Source: Tardiphaga alba (lineage in GTDB: Bacteria; Pseudomonadota; Alphaproteobacteria; Rhizobiales; Xanthobacteraceae). From it: 64,000 bases of DNA. Numbering within the stretch: the stretch's first letter is position 1; each line of letters begins with the position of its first letter. Location: the NCBI RefSeq assembly GCF_018279705.1, contig NZ_CP036498.1:1133001-1197000 (forward strand), in the 5' to 3' direction. The notes under the pieces were generated by a model. That model was not told the origin of the DNA. It saw only the letters and a list, made by a program, of their open reading frames with translations, and did no database searches. A program made the translations under genes and the position numbers. This document shows, in pieces, positions 34,045 through 42,179 of the stretch.

Positions 34045-36396
34045 TCAGAACTTCACCGTCGCAAAGGCCCGCACATTCATGCCGGGCTGCAGCACGTTGT
34101 CCTTGTTGTAGGAAGTGGAGTAGCGGATGTTCTCGTTCAGCAGGTTGTTGCCTACGAGGCCCACCGTCATTTCCTTCGCACCATAGATGCGCGGATCGAG
34201 CAGCGTCTTGTAGCTGACTTCGGCCTTCAGCAGGTTGTAGCCATTGGTCGGCGTTTCAGCGACATCGGAGATGTCGTTCTGCGCGAAGGCATGCAGCATG
34301 TTAATGCGGGCAAACCAGTTGGCATCGCGCCAGAACAGGCCACCACCCGCGCGCACCGGCGGGATGCGCGGCACGTTGCTGCCATCGGCAAAGGTCGCAC
34401 GCACCACATCGGCCTGACCTTCGACGCCGAACATGCCGCTGCCGAGCTTGGTGACGTCGATCTGCGTCTGGAATTCACCGCCGCGGAACGTGGCGTCACG
34501 CTGGGTGTAGATCGCCTGGTTCAGCTCCATGCCCGCGCCGATCATGCAGGCGCCGCCTTCGCAGGTGTTGCCGGTGAGGTGGCGATAGATGAAGCCCTGA
34601 TATTGCGTGTAGTAGCCGGTGAGTTCGAACCGCACGGGGCCGGCGGCGCGGCGCAGGCCGAGTTCGACCGACTTCGCCGTCTCGATGCCGAGATTGGGAT
34701 TGCCGATATCGAAGGTGCCGGTGGCCTCATGGCCGCCGCGGGAGAACAGTTCGGCCGGCTTTGGCGCACGTTCCGTATATTGCGCGGTGATGCTGGCCGA
34801 GAGACCGCCCCAGGGCAGGTCCTGGATCAGGCCGATGCTGCCGCTCTTCGGGGTGAAGGACTTGTTGAGACCGAGTGCCAGGCCAATCGAGTTGGGATCG
34901 ACATCGACGTCGAACACTTCGGGCACGAAGCTCGGCGCCGAGCCGGACAGCGACACGTGTTCGATGCGGCCGGCGATCTGCGCGCGGGTCCAGTCGGTGA
35001 ATTTCAGCTCGTTGAACACATAGCCAGCGACCTTGGTATTCTTGTTGGGATCGAACAGGCCATTGATCGGGCTACCCGCGGCTTCGGGGCTCGGTGCCGT
35101 CAGTTCCTGATGGCTGGCCTGGATGCCGAATGCGGTAGTTACCGCAGCGAAGCCGGCATTGAAGGGCATCATCTGCACTTCGACGCGGCCTTCCTGCTCC
35201 TTGTTGGTGAAGGTCTGGTGCACATGCGGCGCGCCGCCACCGCCTTCCTCCAGGCCGATCTCGTCGTGCTTGTAGTCGGTCGCGCCCGCCCAGAAGCGGA
35301 TCGCCTCGATCGCTGCGGCATCGGGGCGGAATTCGCCCTTGGTCGTGACCTTGGTCTGCTCGCCGACGATCCGGGTGCCGAGTTCGGCACCCTCGACGCC
35401 GGGAATGCCGTAGTTCACGCGGTTGTGCGTGATGGCGGCGCCGACATAGCCGCCGTCGAAGAAATACGAGCCGCCGAGCGAGGCGCCGCCGCTCTGTGCC
35501 GCCGTGTTGTTTTGCCGCCCGTTAAAGGCGATGCCCGGCTCTGCATAGGGATAGGACGGGACATTGTAGTCGCCGACCTTGTTGCCATAGACGTCCGCAT
35601 GCATGGCAAAATTGCCGCCACCGGCATCAAGAAGGATGCCACCATCGACGCCGCGCGACGCCGAATTGATCGAGGTGCGTACTTCCGCATTCATGCAGCC
35701 GGGTGCGGCGAGGCCGGCAGCCGGCGCCCGGGCCGGCAGGCCGTAGCTCATGAAAGGCGCTGCGACCGCGCAGTTCGGCAACGCGTCCGGAATGCGGTTG
35801 TTGGAGGCCGAGACCACGCCGCCGATCGACTGCGAACCATAACGAAGCGTCGCCGGTCCTCGGATGACCTCGACCTGGTTGGCGGCGAAGGGATCGACGG
35901 GGACGAAATGGTCTTCGCCGAGATCGGATGCACCGCTGCTGCTGATGCCGTTTTCGACGATGCCGACGCGGTTGACGTCGAGGCCACGGATGATCGGGCG
36001 GCTCGCCGAGCCCGGCGCATAGCCGGAGGTCGCAATGCCGGGCTTGTTGGCGAGGAGGTCGCCCAGCGACGTGGCGCCGGAGCGGCGGATTTCGTCATTC
36101 GGCACCACGGTGACGGTGGCGAACTGGTCGGTGACGATGGGTAGCACGCCTTGCGGCGGCGCTGACGCAACCGGCGGCTCCGCTTCCACCGGCACTTGCG
36201 TGCGGTTCGGCGAGGTGCGGGTCACATGGGTGTGGCCCTGCGGATGGGCGACGGGTTTGCGACGCACGATCGGGCTCGGCGCGGTGACTTCCACCGCCGG
36301 AAGCTGCGTCTGCGCGTGAGCGAATGAGGGAAGGCTGCTCCATCCGATGACGGCGGTGGAGCCGAGCAGGAGAGCGCGCTTGAAGGAGATGGGCAT
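34045..36396 (-). CDS. TonB-dependent outer-membrane receptor, ZnuD-like (probable zinc uptake)
   Basis: A 783-residue outer-membrane beta-barrel. It has a signal peptide ending in AHA-Q, a plug domain (TVVPNDEIRRSGATSLGDLLANKPGIATSGY, RPIIRGLDVNRVGIVENG, VEVIRGPATLRYGSQSIGGVV) and the closing strand NVRAFATVKF with terminal Phe. Histidine-rich stretches (HPQGHTHVTR near the N-terminus, GAPHVHQTF and RGGHEATGTFD in extracellular-loop regions) resemble ZnuD receptors that import zinc. A Zur-type palindrome at 36948-36968, ahead of the upstream DUF2946 gene, supports zinc control. There is a 122-base gap between the two genes, so the receptor may also have its own promoter. Confidence 0.83.
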   Translation of the reverse strand: MPISFKRALLLGSTAVIGWSSLPSFAHAQTQLPAVEVTAPSPIVRRKPVAHPQGHTHVTRTSPNRTQVPVEAEPPVASAPPQGVLPIVTDQFATVTVVPNDEIRRSGATSLGDLLANKPGIATSGYAPGSASRPIIRGLDVNRVGIVENGISSSGASDLGEDHFVPVDPFAANQVEVIRGPATLRYGSQSIGGVVSASNNRIPDALPNCAVAAPFMSYGLPARAPAAGLAAPGCMNAEVRTSINSASRGVDGGILLDAGGGNFAMHADVYGNKVGDYNVPSYPYAEPGIAFNGRQNNTAAQSGGASLGGSYFFDGGYVGAAITHNRVNYGIPGVEGAELGTRIVGEQTKVTTKGEFRPDAAAIEAIRFWAGATDYKHDEIGLEEGGGGAPHVHQTFTNKEQEGRVEVQMMPFNAGFAAVTTAFGIQASHQELTAPSPEAAGSPINGLFDPNKNTKVAGYVFNELKFTDWTRAQIAGRIEHVSLSGSAPSFVPEVFDVDVDPNSIGLALGLNKSFTPKSGSIGLIQDLPWGGLSASITAQYTERAPKPAELFSRGGHEATGTFDIGNPNLGIETAKSVELGLRRAAGPVRFELTGYYTQYQGFIYRHLTGNTCEGGACMIGAGMELNQAIYTQRDATFRGGEFQTQIDVTKLGSGMFGVEGQADVVRATFADGSNVPRIPPVRAGGGLFWRDANWFARINMLHAFAQNDISDVAETPTNGYNLLKAEVSYKTLLDPRIYGAKEMTVGLVGNNLLNENIRYSTSYNKDNVLQPGMNVRAFATVKF

Positions 36397-36518
36397 GGAG
36401 TGGTCCTGACTTCACCAGTGGCGCGTCGTTGCGCCGTTCCGGTGATCGCGGTGATGCGAAATTCACGTGGGTGTTGCCGCGCGGACGGAATCCGGGCGGC
36501 GTTGGTCACAAGTGAGAG

Positions 36519-36887
36519 TCAGATATTGGGCGGTCCGCGCGGTTGCGGAGCGCCGCTGATGGAGTCGAGATGATCGAACTCGGCCTTGACCGCGGCATAT
36601 GTGATCTCCGCGGCATCGGGCAGCAGCAGGATCGGCGGCGGCGAGAACAGGACATGGCCGGCGATCGCCATGACCGCGCAGATATCGCAGGGGAGGCCGG
36701 CGCGGTGCTGCTGGTGATCGGTGTCAGGCGCAGAGGGCGCCTCCACATGCGTGATGGCGGCGGCGTCGCCGGGCGCGGCGTGAACCTCGTCGAGATGGAG
36801 ATGGCCAAGCGACAGGACGAGCTCCACCGCCAGCGCGAACAGCGCCAGCTTTGCTCCATTCCTGATATGATCGCGAAACCACTTCAT
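36519..36887 (-). CDS. DUF2946-like small membrane protein, likely metal-related
   Basis: A 122-residue protein with an N-terminal hydrophobic segment (GAKLALFALAVELVLSLGHLHL) and a second one near residue 85, joined by a His/Asp-rich region and a CDIC motif (HRAGLPCDICAVMAI). This arrangement fits DUF2946-type proteins often found beside metal-uptake genes. The ATG at 36887 is chosen because the longer frame (to 36983) runs across the Zur-like palindrome. It is transcribed toward the ZnuD-like receptor and probably forms one regulon with it. Biochemical role unknown. Confidence 0.68.
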   Translation of the reverse strand: MKWFRDHIRNGAKLALFALAVELVLSLGHLHLDEVHAAPGDAAAITHVEAPSAPDTDHQQHRAGLPCDICAVMAIAGHVLFSPPPILLLPDAAEITYAAVKAEFDHLDSISGAPQPRGPPNI

Positions 36888-36947
36888 GCCCGATACTTGA
36901 TCCCCAAGGGCGCCCCGGCACCGGATGGCGGAGAGGTCAGCCAATGC

Positions 36948-36968
36948 CGATGTTATAATGTAACATCG
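36948..36968 (-). promoter_or_regulatory. Candidate Zur box
   Basis: A 21-bp palindrome with perfect eight-base arms CGATGTTA and TAACATCG around a five-base centre. TGTTATA with AACA on the other side corresponds to the alphaproteobacterial Zur site (core TGTTATAnTATAACA-type). It lies 61 bases upstream of the DUF2946 start, in the correct position to repress the DUF2946 / ZnuD-like genes when zinc is sufficient. Confidence 0.65.
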
Positions 36969-37173
36969 CGCGGCCCAGGGCACGGTGTCAACGGGCAGGG
37001 GGTGTTTCCCAAGGTTGAGCGTGCGCGCTGTGGGATTTCCGCAACGCTTGTGAAGCCTCGCGACGCGAGAGCTTCGCGCTGTTTAGGAGCGACCGCATTT
37101 CATAGCTGGAGACGGCACGATCGCTCTATCGGTCGAGCTGGCGCTTTCAGACGCGCAATGGTTGGATAAGACC

Positions 37174-37899
37174 ATGCGCATCCTGCTGATCAATCCCAAC
37201 ACGACCGAGACTGTCACCGCGCTGGTCGCGCAACATGTCGCTGCCGTGGCTGGCGATGCCGCCGCTTTCGTTCCCGTCACCGGCCGTTTCGGTGCGCGCT
37301 ATATCTCCACCCGCGCATCGAGTGCGATCGCAGCCCATGCGGCGCTCGATGCTTATGCCGCCCATGGCGCGGGATGCGATGCCGTCTATCTCGCCTGTTT
37401 CGGCGATCCCGGCCTGCTGGCGCTGCGTGAGATCGCCGATGTCCCTGTCGTCGGCATGGCCGAAGCCGCCTGTCTCGAAGCCGCCAAACGTGGGCGTTTT
37501 GCCATCGTCACCGGTGGGGCACTCTGGGGCCCGATGCTGACCGAATTCGTCGCCAGTCTAGGGCTTGCCGATAAACTCACCGGCGTCCGCACCATTGCGC
37601 CTACGGGTGGAGAGATCGCGACCAATCCCGACGCCGCGCTGGCCGCGCTCGCGAGGGCATGCATGGCCTGCGCAACCGAAGACGGTGCCGATGTCGTGAT
37701 CCTTGGCGGTGCGGCGCTGGCCGGTCTTGCCGAGCGCATCCAGCCGAACGTGACTGTCCCCGCTCTATGCTCTGTCGCCGTAGGTACGCACGCCGTCATC
37801 GCCGCCGCCAGGCGACAGTATGATGCTGCTGCGCGTCCTCCTGCACTGGAGAGCGTCGGTCTGTCAGCGGAACTCGCGACACTTCTGCTGCAGAAATAA
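37174..37899 (+). CDS. Asp/Glu/hydantoin racemase family protein with one catalytic cysteine missing
   Basis: A 241-residue protein of the aspartate/glutamate/hydantoin racemase superfamily. The start MRILLINPNTTETVT and VYLACFGDPGLLALRE are highly typical of hydantoin racemases, and Cys75 in ACFGDPG is the first catalytic cysteine. The second, expected in ILGCAG-like context near residue 180, is Gly179 in VVILGGAALAGL. Two-base racemisation would therefore be impaired, and a different reaction or loss of activity is possible. The ATG at 37174 is used; a TTG at 37162 also exists. It is monocistronic. Confidence 0.82.
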   Translation: MRILLINPNTTETVTALVAQHVAAVAGDAAAFVPVTGRFGARYISTRASSAIAAHAALDAYAAHGAGCDAVYLACFGDPGLLALREIADVPVVGMAEAACLEAAKRGRFAIVTGGALWGPMLTEFVASLGLADKLTGVRTIAPTGGEIATNPDAALAALARACMACATEDGADVVILGGAALAGLAERIQPNVTVPALCSVAVGTHAVIAAARRQYDAAARPPALESVGLSAELATLLLQK

Positions 37900-37983
37900 A
37901 ATCCCGCCATCCCGCCGTGTTCGCACTGTCATGACCCGGGCCTAGGCTTCCTGCGTGATTCACTTCAGGCACAGGAGCCGACC

Positions 37984-38196
37984 ATGGAATTGAAAGCTGG
38001 TGACGTCGTCATGCTGAAGTCGGGCGGCGTGCCGCTCACCGTTGCCGATGTGGATGGCAACGACATCGAATGCGTGTGGCTGGGCGAGGAAGGCGATCTG
38101 TTCCGCGAGACCCTGCCGCGCGCCGTGCTCGAAGTCGCGCTGCTCGCGACCGACGATGATGAGGACGAAGAAGACGAGGACGAAAAGGCCGCCTGA
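37984..38196 (+). CDS. DUF2158 (YodC-like) small protein with acidic tail
   Basis: A 70-residue protein that starts MELKAGDVVMLKSGGVPLTV, the hallmark of DUF2158 / YodC proteins, in which an SH3-like barrel of about 55 residues is expected. It ends with an acidic tail, DDDEDEEDEDEKAA. The function of the family is unknown. The ATG follows CACAGGAG at proper distance. A hairpin that could terminate it lies inside the 3' end of the convergent serine-hydrolase gene. Confidence 0.82.
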   Translation: MELKAGDVVMLKSGGVPLTVADVDGNDIECVWLGEEGDLFRETLPRAVLEVALLATDDDEDEEDEDEKAA

Positions 38197-38210
38197 TTCC
38201 GGCCGATCGT

Positions 38211-39068
38211 TTAGCCTTTACCGAGCGCGAAAGTTTCGCGCTCGGTTTCTCCGCTGTGTTCGCCGCCGATGAAGACAGCCGCGGTGATTGATGTGGCGGG
38301 GAAATGATAGACGGCAATGCCGCTGCCGGGGCCGCCGCCGGTGTGCCCGATGACATGTGCGCCGTTGTGTGCGGTGCCGGTCATGGTCCCGAGCCCATAG
38401 GCGGCGGTCAGCCACGGACGATCGGAGCCGGGATCGTCAACGGGCATGCCCGTCCGCATCTCGGTCACTAGATTTTGCGGCAGCAGATCCGTCGCCAGCA
38501 AGCGATGAAGCAGCAGCACGGCATCGCGCAGGGTGCCGACCACAAGCCCGTGATAGACCCATCGGGGGTCGTAGGATGAAAGCGATCCCATCCGCATGGC
38601 GTCGAGATCATCGCGTCGCTCAGCGAGCTGCGGACCATGGACACCAAGCGGAGCAAAGAGCCGTTCGCGCAACATGTCGCCGAGCGAGCGATCCATGATG
38701 CGTTCGAGATGGCGACGGATCAGCAGATAGCCGACATTCGAGTAACAGAACGCGCCGCGTGTCACCCTTTCATGCAGGGGTGCGGTTTGCGATAGCAGAT
38801 ACGCAGCCGGCCAGGCGTCCCGATTCGCAGCGACCGCCGCATGATAGGCCGGCAGCGCCCCGTAATCGGCGAGGCCGGCGCGATGCTGCAGCAATTCGCG
38901 CAGGCTGAACGGCTCGCCGGCCAGCGGTTCGTCGAGCGATGCCAGCCGGTCACGCACCAGCGTCAGCGCGAGCGCCGCAATCAGGGTCTTGGTGTAGCTC
39001 CACCATGGCACGATGACATCGGCGCCGTCGGCAGTCTCGGAGCCATCTGCATGAAGAACGAACTTCAT
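38211..39068 (-). CDS. Serine hydrolase, beta-lactamase (class C)-like, cytoplasmic
   Basis: A 285-residue protein of the penicillin-binding / class C beta-lactamase fold. The nucleophile motif SxxK is SYTK at residues 24-27, very near the N-terminus; the second motif is YSN in FCYSNVGYLL and the third HTG in VIGHTGGGPGSG. There is no signal peptide, so it should be cytoplasmic, which argues for an esterase or peptidase rather than antibiotic resistance. It starts 12 bases after the stop of the CCA-adding enzyme gene and is probably co-transcribed with it. Confidence 0.82.
   Translation of the reverse strand: MKFVLHADGSETADGADVIVPWWSYTKTLIAALALTLVRDRLASLDEPLAGEPFSLRELLQHRAGLADYGALPAYHAAVAANRDAWPAAYLLSQTAPLHERVTRGAFCYSNVGYLLIRRHLERIMDRSLGDMLRERLFAPLGVHGPQLAERRDDLDAMRMGSLSSYDPRWVYHGLVVGTLRDAVLLLHRLLATDLLPQNLVTEMRTGMPVDDPGSDRPWLTAAYGLGTMTGTAHNGAHVIGHTGGGPGSGIAVYHFPATSITAAVFIGGEHSGETERETFALGKG
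38219..38249. terminator. Possible terminator hairpin in the 3' end of the convergent hydrolase gene
   Basis: ACCGAGCGCGAAA pairs with TTTCGCGCTCGGT, followed on the plus strand by a short T-containing tail. The stem also encodes the last residues (ETERETFALGKG) of the minus-strand gene, so coding and hairpin functions overlap. The T tract is weak; hence moderate confidence only. Confidence 0.4.
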
Positions 39069-39080
39069 GAGCGGTGATTC

Positions 39081-40334
39081 CTACAATCGATGATCGTGCT
39101 TGAAGCGCGCAATCGTCTGATCCGCGATAACCGTGATGACATCGACTTCCATCGGAAAATCATTTGCCATCCAGGCGTCCTCCGCCAGCGCCAGCACATG
39201 GCCCAGCGCAGGACCCTTGGCGATGCCGCGGGCCATGAAGTCTGCCGCTTTGAGCGGAAAGACCGGCGGCGTCCACCGCTCGGGCAAGGCAAGGAGTTGC
39301 TTCCATTCCGCCGCGTCGCTGTCCTGGCCGTCGCGCGCCCAGGCCAGTAGCATGCGGTTGCGATAGCGCTGGCTGCCCAGACGATACAACCGCTGCCGGG
39401 CGCGGGCATCGTCCATGCCCTTCAGCCGCCACCAGCGATGGCCCATGGAATCGAGTGTCTTGTTCTCTTCGTTGGTGAGGCGCAGGCGCTGCGTCAGCCG
39501 TTTTGCGTCTTCGGTGACGGCGACGGCGAGGGCGCCGAGGCGCAACATCGCATTCGGTGCGAGACCAAGCTCCTGCTCGATGCCGATCATCTTTTTGAGT
39601 GGGCCGAGATAGGTGACGCCGCCGCAGATGCGCAGCATCAGCCCCGCATCGATCATCGCCTCGGCTGCCGCAAAGGCGCCCGGCGCGACCAGCAGTTTCA
39701 GCAGCTCCATCCGGATGCGTTCGGCGGAGAGACCGGCAATGCCATCGCGACCGCGGATCGATGCGAGATAGCCCGCACGATCCGGTGCACCCGCGCCATA
39801 GGCGGCGTGAATGCGGAAGAAGCGCAGGATGCGCAAATAATCTTCGGCAATGCGCCGGTCGGGGGCGCCGATGAAGCGCACGCGCTTCGCATCCACATCC
39901 GGTAGGCCACCCACATAGTCGTGCACGACGCCATCGATAGAGGCCGACAGTCCATTCATGGTGAAGTCGCGCCGTTCGGCATCGCGCTGCCAGTCGCGGC
40001 CGAACACCACCTTGGCCTTGCGGCCGAAGGTCTCGACATCCTCGCGGAGCGTGGTGACTTCGACCGGCGTCCCCTCGACGATCAATGTCACGGTGCCATG
40101 CTCGATCCCGGTCGGCACGCTTTTGCAACCCGCCGTCCTGGCGCGACGGATTACTTCCTCGGGGACGGCGGTGGTCGCGATATCGATCTCGCCGACCTCG
40201 AGCCCCATCAGCGCGTTGCGCACCGCGCCACCAACGGCGCGCGCCTCCTCGCCATTGCCGTTGAGGAGTGCGAGCACGCCCCCGGCTGGCCCTGAGGTCA
40301 GCCACGGCGCATCGATGACCCGCTGCGAGGTCAT
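39081..40334 (-). CDS. CCA-adding tRNA nucleotidyltransferase (class II poly(A) polymerase family)
   Basis: Adds or repairs the 3'-CCA of tRNA. The 417 residues show the nucleotidyltransferase motif GGAVRNALMG followed by the catalytic DxD within GEIDIATTA, then VEVTTLREDVETFGRKAKVVFGRDWQRDAERRDFTMN, where RRDFTMN is the base-recognising region. There is no HD domain, as is usual in Alphaproteobacteria. It overlaps the DUF6111 gene upstream by four bases; the serine hydrolase follows closely. Confidence 0.9.
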   Translation of the reverse strand: MTSQRVIDAPWLTSGPAGGVLALLNGNGEEARAVGGAVRNALMGLEVGEIDIATTAVPEEVIRRARTAGCKSVPTGIEHGTVTLIVEGTPVEVTTLREDVETFGRKAKVVFGRDWQRDAERRDFTMNGLSASIDGVVHDYVGGLPDVDAKRVRFIGAPDRRIAEDYLRILRFFRIHAAYGAGAPDRAGYLASIRGRDGIAGLSAERIRMELLKLLVAPGAFAAAEAMIDAGLMLRICGGVTYLGPLKKMIGIEQELGLAPNAMLRLGALAVAVTEDAKRLTQRLRLTNEENKTLDSMGHRWWRLKGMDDARARQRLYRLGSQRYRNRMLLAWARDGQDSDAAEWKQLLALPERWTPPVFPLKAADFMARGIAKGPALGHVLALAEDAWMANDFPMEVDVITVIADQTIARFKHDHRL

Positions 40335-40594
40335 TTATTCTGCCCCGGCACGAGCTTGCCGTTTTCAATATGCGCCGGTGTGTATGTCGCGGTCGGCGTT
40401 GCGCCGGAGAAATGAGCCAGCAGGATCAGGCTGATGATCACCAGTGCAAAAGCCGAAATCAGCAGCTTGAGCACCACGCGCGCCGGCCATGAGGTCGATT
40501 CTCTCACGCCCTTCTGTGTCGCCAGCAGGAACAGCACATAGAGAACGAACGGAATCAGGAAGATGCCGAGTTCGGTGAGTATCGCGCGGATCAT
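40331..40594 (-). CDS. Small membrane protein (DUF6111-like)
   Basis: An 87-residue protein with two transmembrane segments (IRAILTELGIFLIPFVLYVLFLL and VVLKLLISAFALVIISLILLAHF) and a short Pro/Thr-rich C-terminus. It is placed between a CoA-pyrophosphatase and the CCA-adding enzyme with four-base overlaps at both ends, an arrangement that recurs in the Bradyrhizobium group as far as I recall. The family number is from memory, and the function is unknown. Confidence 0.68.
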   Translation of the reverse strand: MIRAILTELGIFLIPFVLYVLFLLATQKGVRESTSWPARVVLKLLISAFALVIISLILLAHFSGATPTATYTPAHIENGKLVPGQNK

Positions 40595-41286
40595 TTCTGC
40601 ACGATCCGCTCATACAGCACGCGCAGGATGCCTGCGGTGGCGCCCCAGATATAGCGCTCGGCGAACGGCATCGCGTAGTAGCTCCGCTCGACACCGCGAA
40701 AGTCCTTGCTGTGAACCTGGTGATTGTCCGGGTTCATCAGGAATGACAGCGGCACTTCAAAGGCGCTCTCGACCTCGTTTTCATTGATGGTGAGCGCAAA
40801 GCCGGGCTTTACCCGCGCGACCGTCGGGACGATGCGAAAGCCGAAGCCGGTGGCGTAGAGGTCGAGATAACCGATCGGATCAACGAAAGAGCGATCGAGG
40901 CCGACTTCTTCCTCCGCCTCGCGCAATGCTGCCTCGAGCGGCGACGCGTCAGTGGCGTCGATCTTGCCGCCGGGAAACGAGATCTGCCCGGCATGGTCGT
41001 TCAGATGTGCCGAGCGCTGGGTCAGCAGCACGGTCGGCTGCTCATGTTCGACGATGCCAATCAACACCGCCGCCGGACGGATCGGGCGCTCCTGCGCGAC
41101 GACCTGGATCATGTGATCATTGCCGGCGTCGCCGGTCACCGGAATGATGCTAGCGTCAGTCAGACTTTCCGGCACGTCGAACGACAGGCGAGCCTTGGCA
41201 CGGGCAAAAAACTCGGCCGAACTCAATCCCCCGAACCGGCTTCCGCTGCGGGTGCATTCGTCTTCAGCATCGACCTGGTCAATCAC
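40591..41286 (-). CDS. NUDIX CoA pyrophosphatase (NudL-like)
   Basis: Hydrolyses CoA and its derivatives to 4'-phosphopantetheine and 3',5'-ADP in this family. The UPF0035 signature is VLLTQRSAHLNDHAGQISFPGGK, followed directly by a complete NUDIX box GGKIDATDASPLEAALREAEEEVGL. The 231 residues are normal, with a short non-conserved N-terminal extension. First gene after DUF1285 on this strand; the spacing of 17 bases and the overlaps with the following genes suggest an operon DUF1285-NUDIX-DUF6111-CCA-hydrolase. Confidence 0.87.
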   Translation of the reverse strand: MIDQVDAEDECTRSGSRFGGLSSAEFFARAKARLSFDVPESLTDASIIPVTGDAGNDHMIQVVAQERPIRPAAVLIGIVEHEQPTVLLTQRSAHLNDHAGQISFPGGKIDATDASPLEAALREAEEEVGLDRSFVDPIGYLDLYATGFGFRIVPTVARVKPGFALTINENEVESAFEVPLSFLMNPDNHQVHSKDFRGVERSYYAMPFAERYIWGATAGILRVLYERIVQK

Positions 41287-41303
41287 GTCCCTCGACTACA
41301 ATC

Positions 41304-41930
41304 TTACGTAGCTTGCCTGACTTGCTCGGCATCCGCCATCGCAAAAAATGCGCCAGACGAGGCGATGCCGAACATCGCGGCGCCATCGACCATCCGCTCC
41401 TCGCCCATGTCAACAAGATCGTAATAGATCGCCCGCGTCACCTTGGCCCACAGATCGGCGCGTACGTGCAGATAGGGCGTCAGGCCGCCATCCTCGGCTT
41501 CCTCGAAACGGAGTTTGTGGCCGGCGTCGCAGGTGACCCAGTCGTCCACATTGGTGCGAAACCTGAGCACGGTACCCGACGCATCCTGCTCCTTCTGCAT
41601 CTCGACGGCGAGGAAAGGCGCGTCATCGACGGTGATGCCGACTTTCTCCACCGGCGTGACAAGGAAGTATTTGCCATCTTCCCGCTTCAGAATCGTCGAA
41701 AACAGCCGCACCAGCGCCGGCCGGCCGATCGGGGTGCCCAAATAGAACCACGTACCGTCCGAGGCGATTCGCATGTCGAGATCGCCGCAGAAGTCCGGAT
41801 TCCACAGATGGACCGGGGGCAGGCCCTTGCCTTCCTTGGCGCCATCCTTGGCAGCGGCGGCCAATCCGTCCAGCCCCTGCGCCGATCCCTTTGCCGATCC
41901 TTGCGCTGTTTCCTGCCCTTGCTTCGCCAT
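41304..41930 (-). CDS. DUF1285 domain-containing protein
   Basis: A 208-residue protein. After a flexible Gly/Ala/Gln/Lys-rich N-terminus, the core PPVHLWNPDFCGDLDMRIASDGTWFYLGTPIGRPALVRLFSTILKREDGKYFLVTPVEKVGI is the typical DUF1285 opening. The fold known from structural genomics is a beta-rich double domain, and function is unknown. The ATG at 41930 is preferred over the in-frame ATG at 42005, whose extension is basic and unconserved. It heads the minus-strand operon. Confidence 0.82.
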   Translation of the reverse strand: MAKQGQETAQGSAKGSAQGLDGLAAAAKDGAKEGKGLPPVHLWNPDFCGDLDMRIASDGTWFYLGTPIGRPALVRLFSTILKREDGKYFLVTPVEKVGITVDDAPFLAVEMQKEQDASGTVLRFRTNVDDWVTCDAGHKLRFEEAEDGGLTPYLHVRADLWAKVTRAIYYDLVDMGEERMVDGAAMFGIASSGAFFAMADAEQVRQAT

Positions 41931-42179
41931 TGTTTGCCCTGACTTTACCACTGCCGTTCTGGCACGATTGGTGCACGCCTTGAAACGTGCTGTGATCGTT
42001 TCCAACTCGCCACAACGTGATGCAGTTCATAGCCGCATCCCGATATTGTGGGGATAGTTTAATTCAACAAAACCATAGTCTTCGCTTGGCCTTCGCTTAA
42101 GTCTAGCATCAGGCCGGTAGAATATTGAGACGATATCCGGCGGCGGTTTTCGAACGTCGTTCACCCGAAGGAGCAGTTG

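Noticed and set aside
34291..36144. 617-codon open frame antisense to the ZnuD-like receptor
   Set aside because: Shadow of the receptor, low-complexity Ala/Asp/Gly composition.
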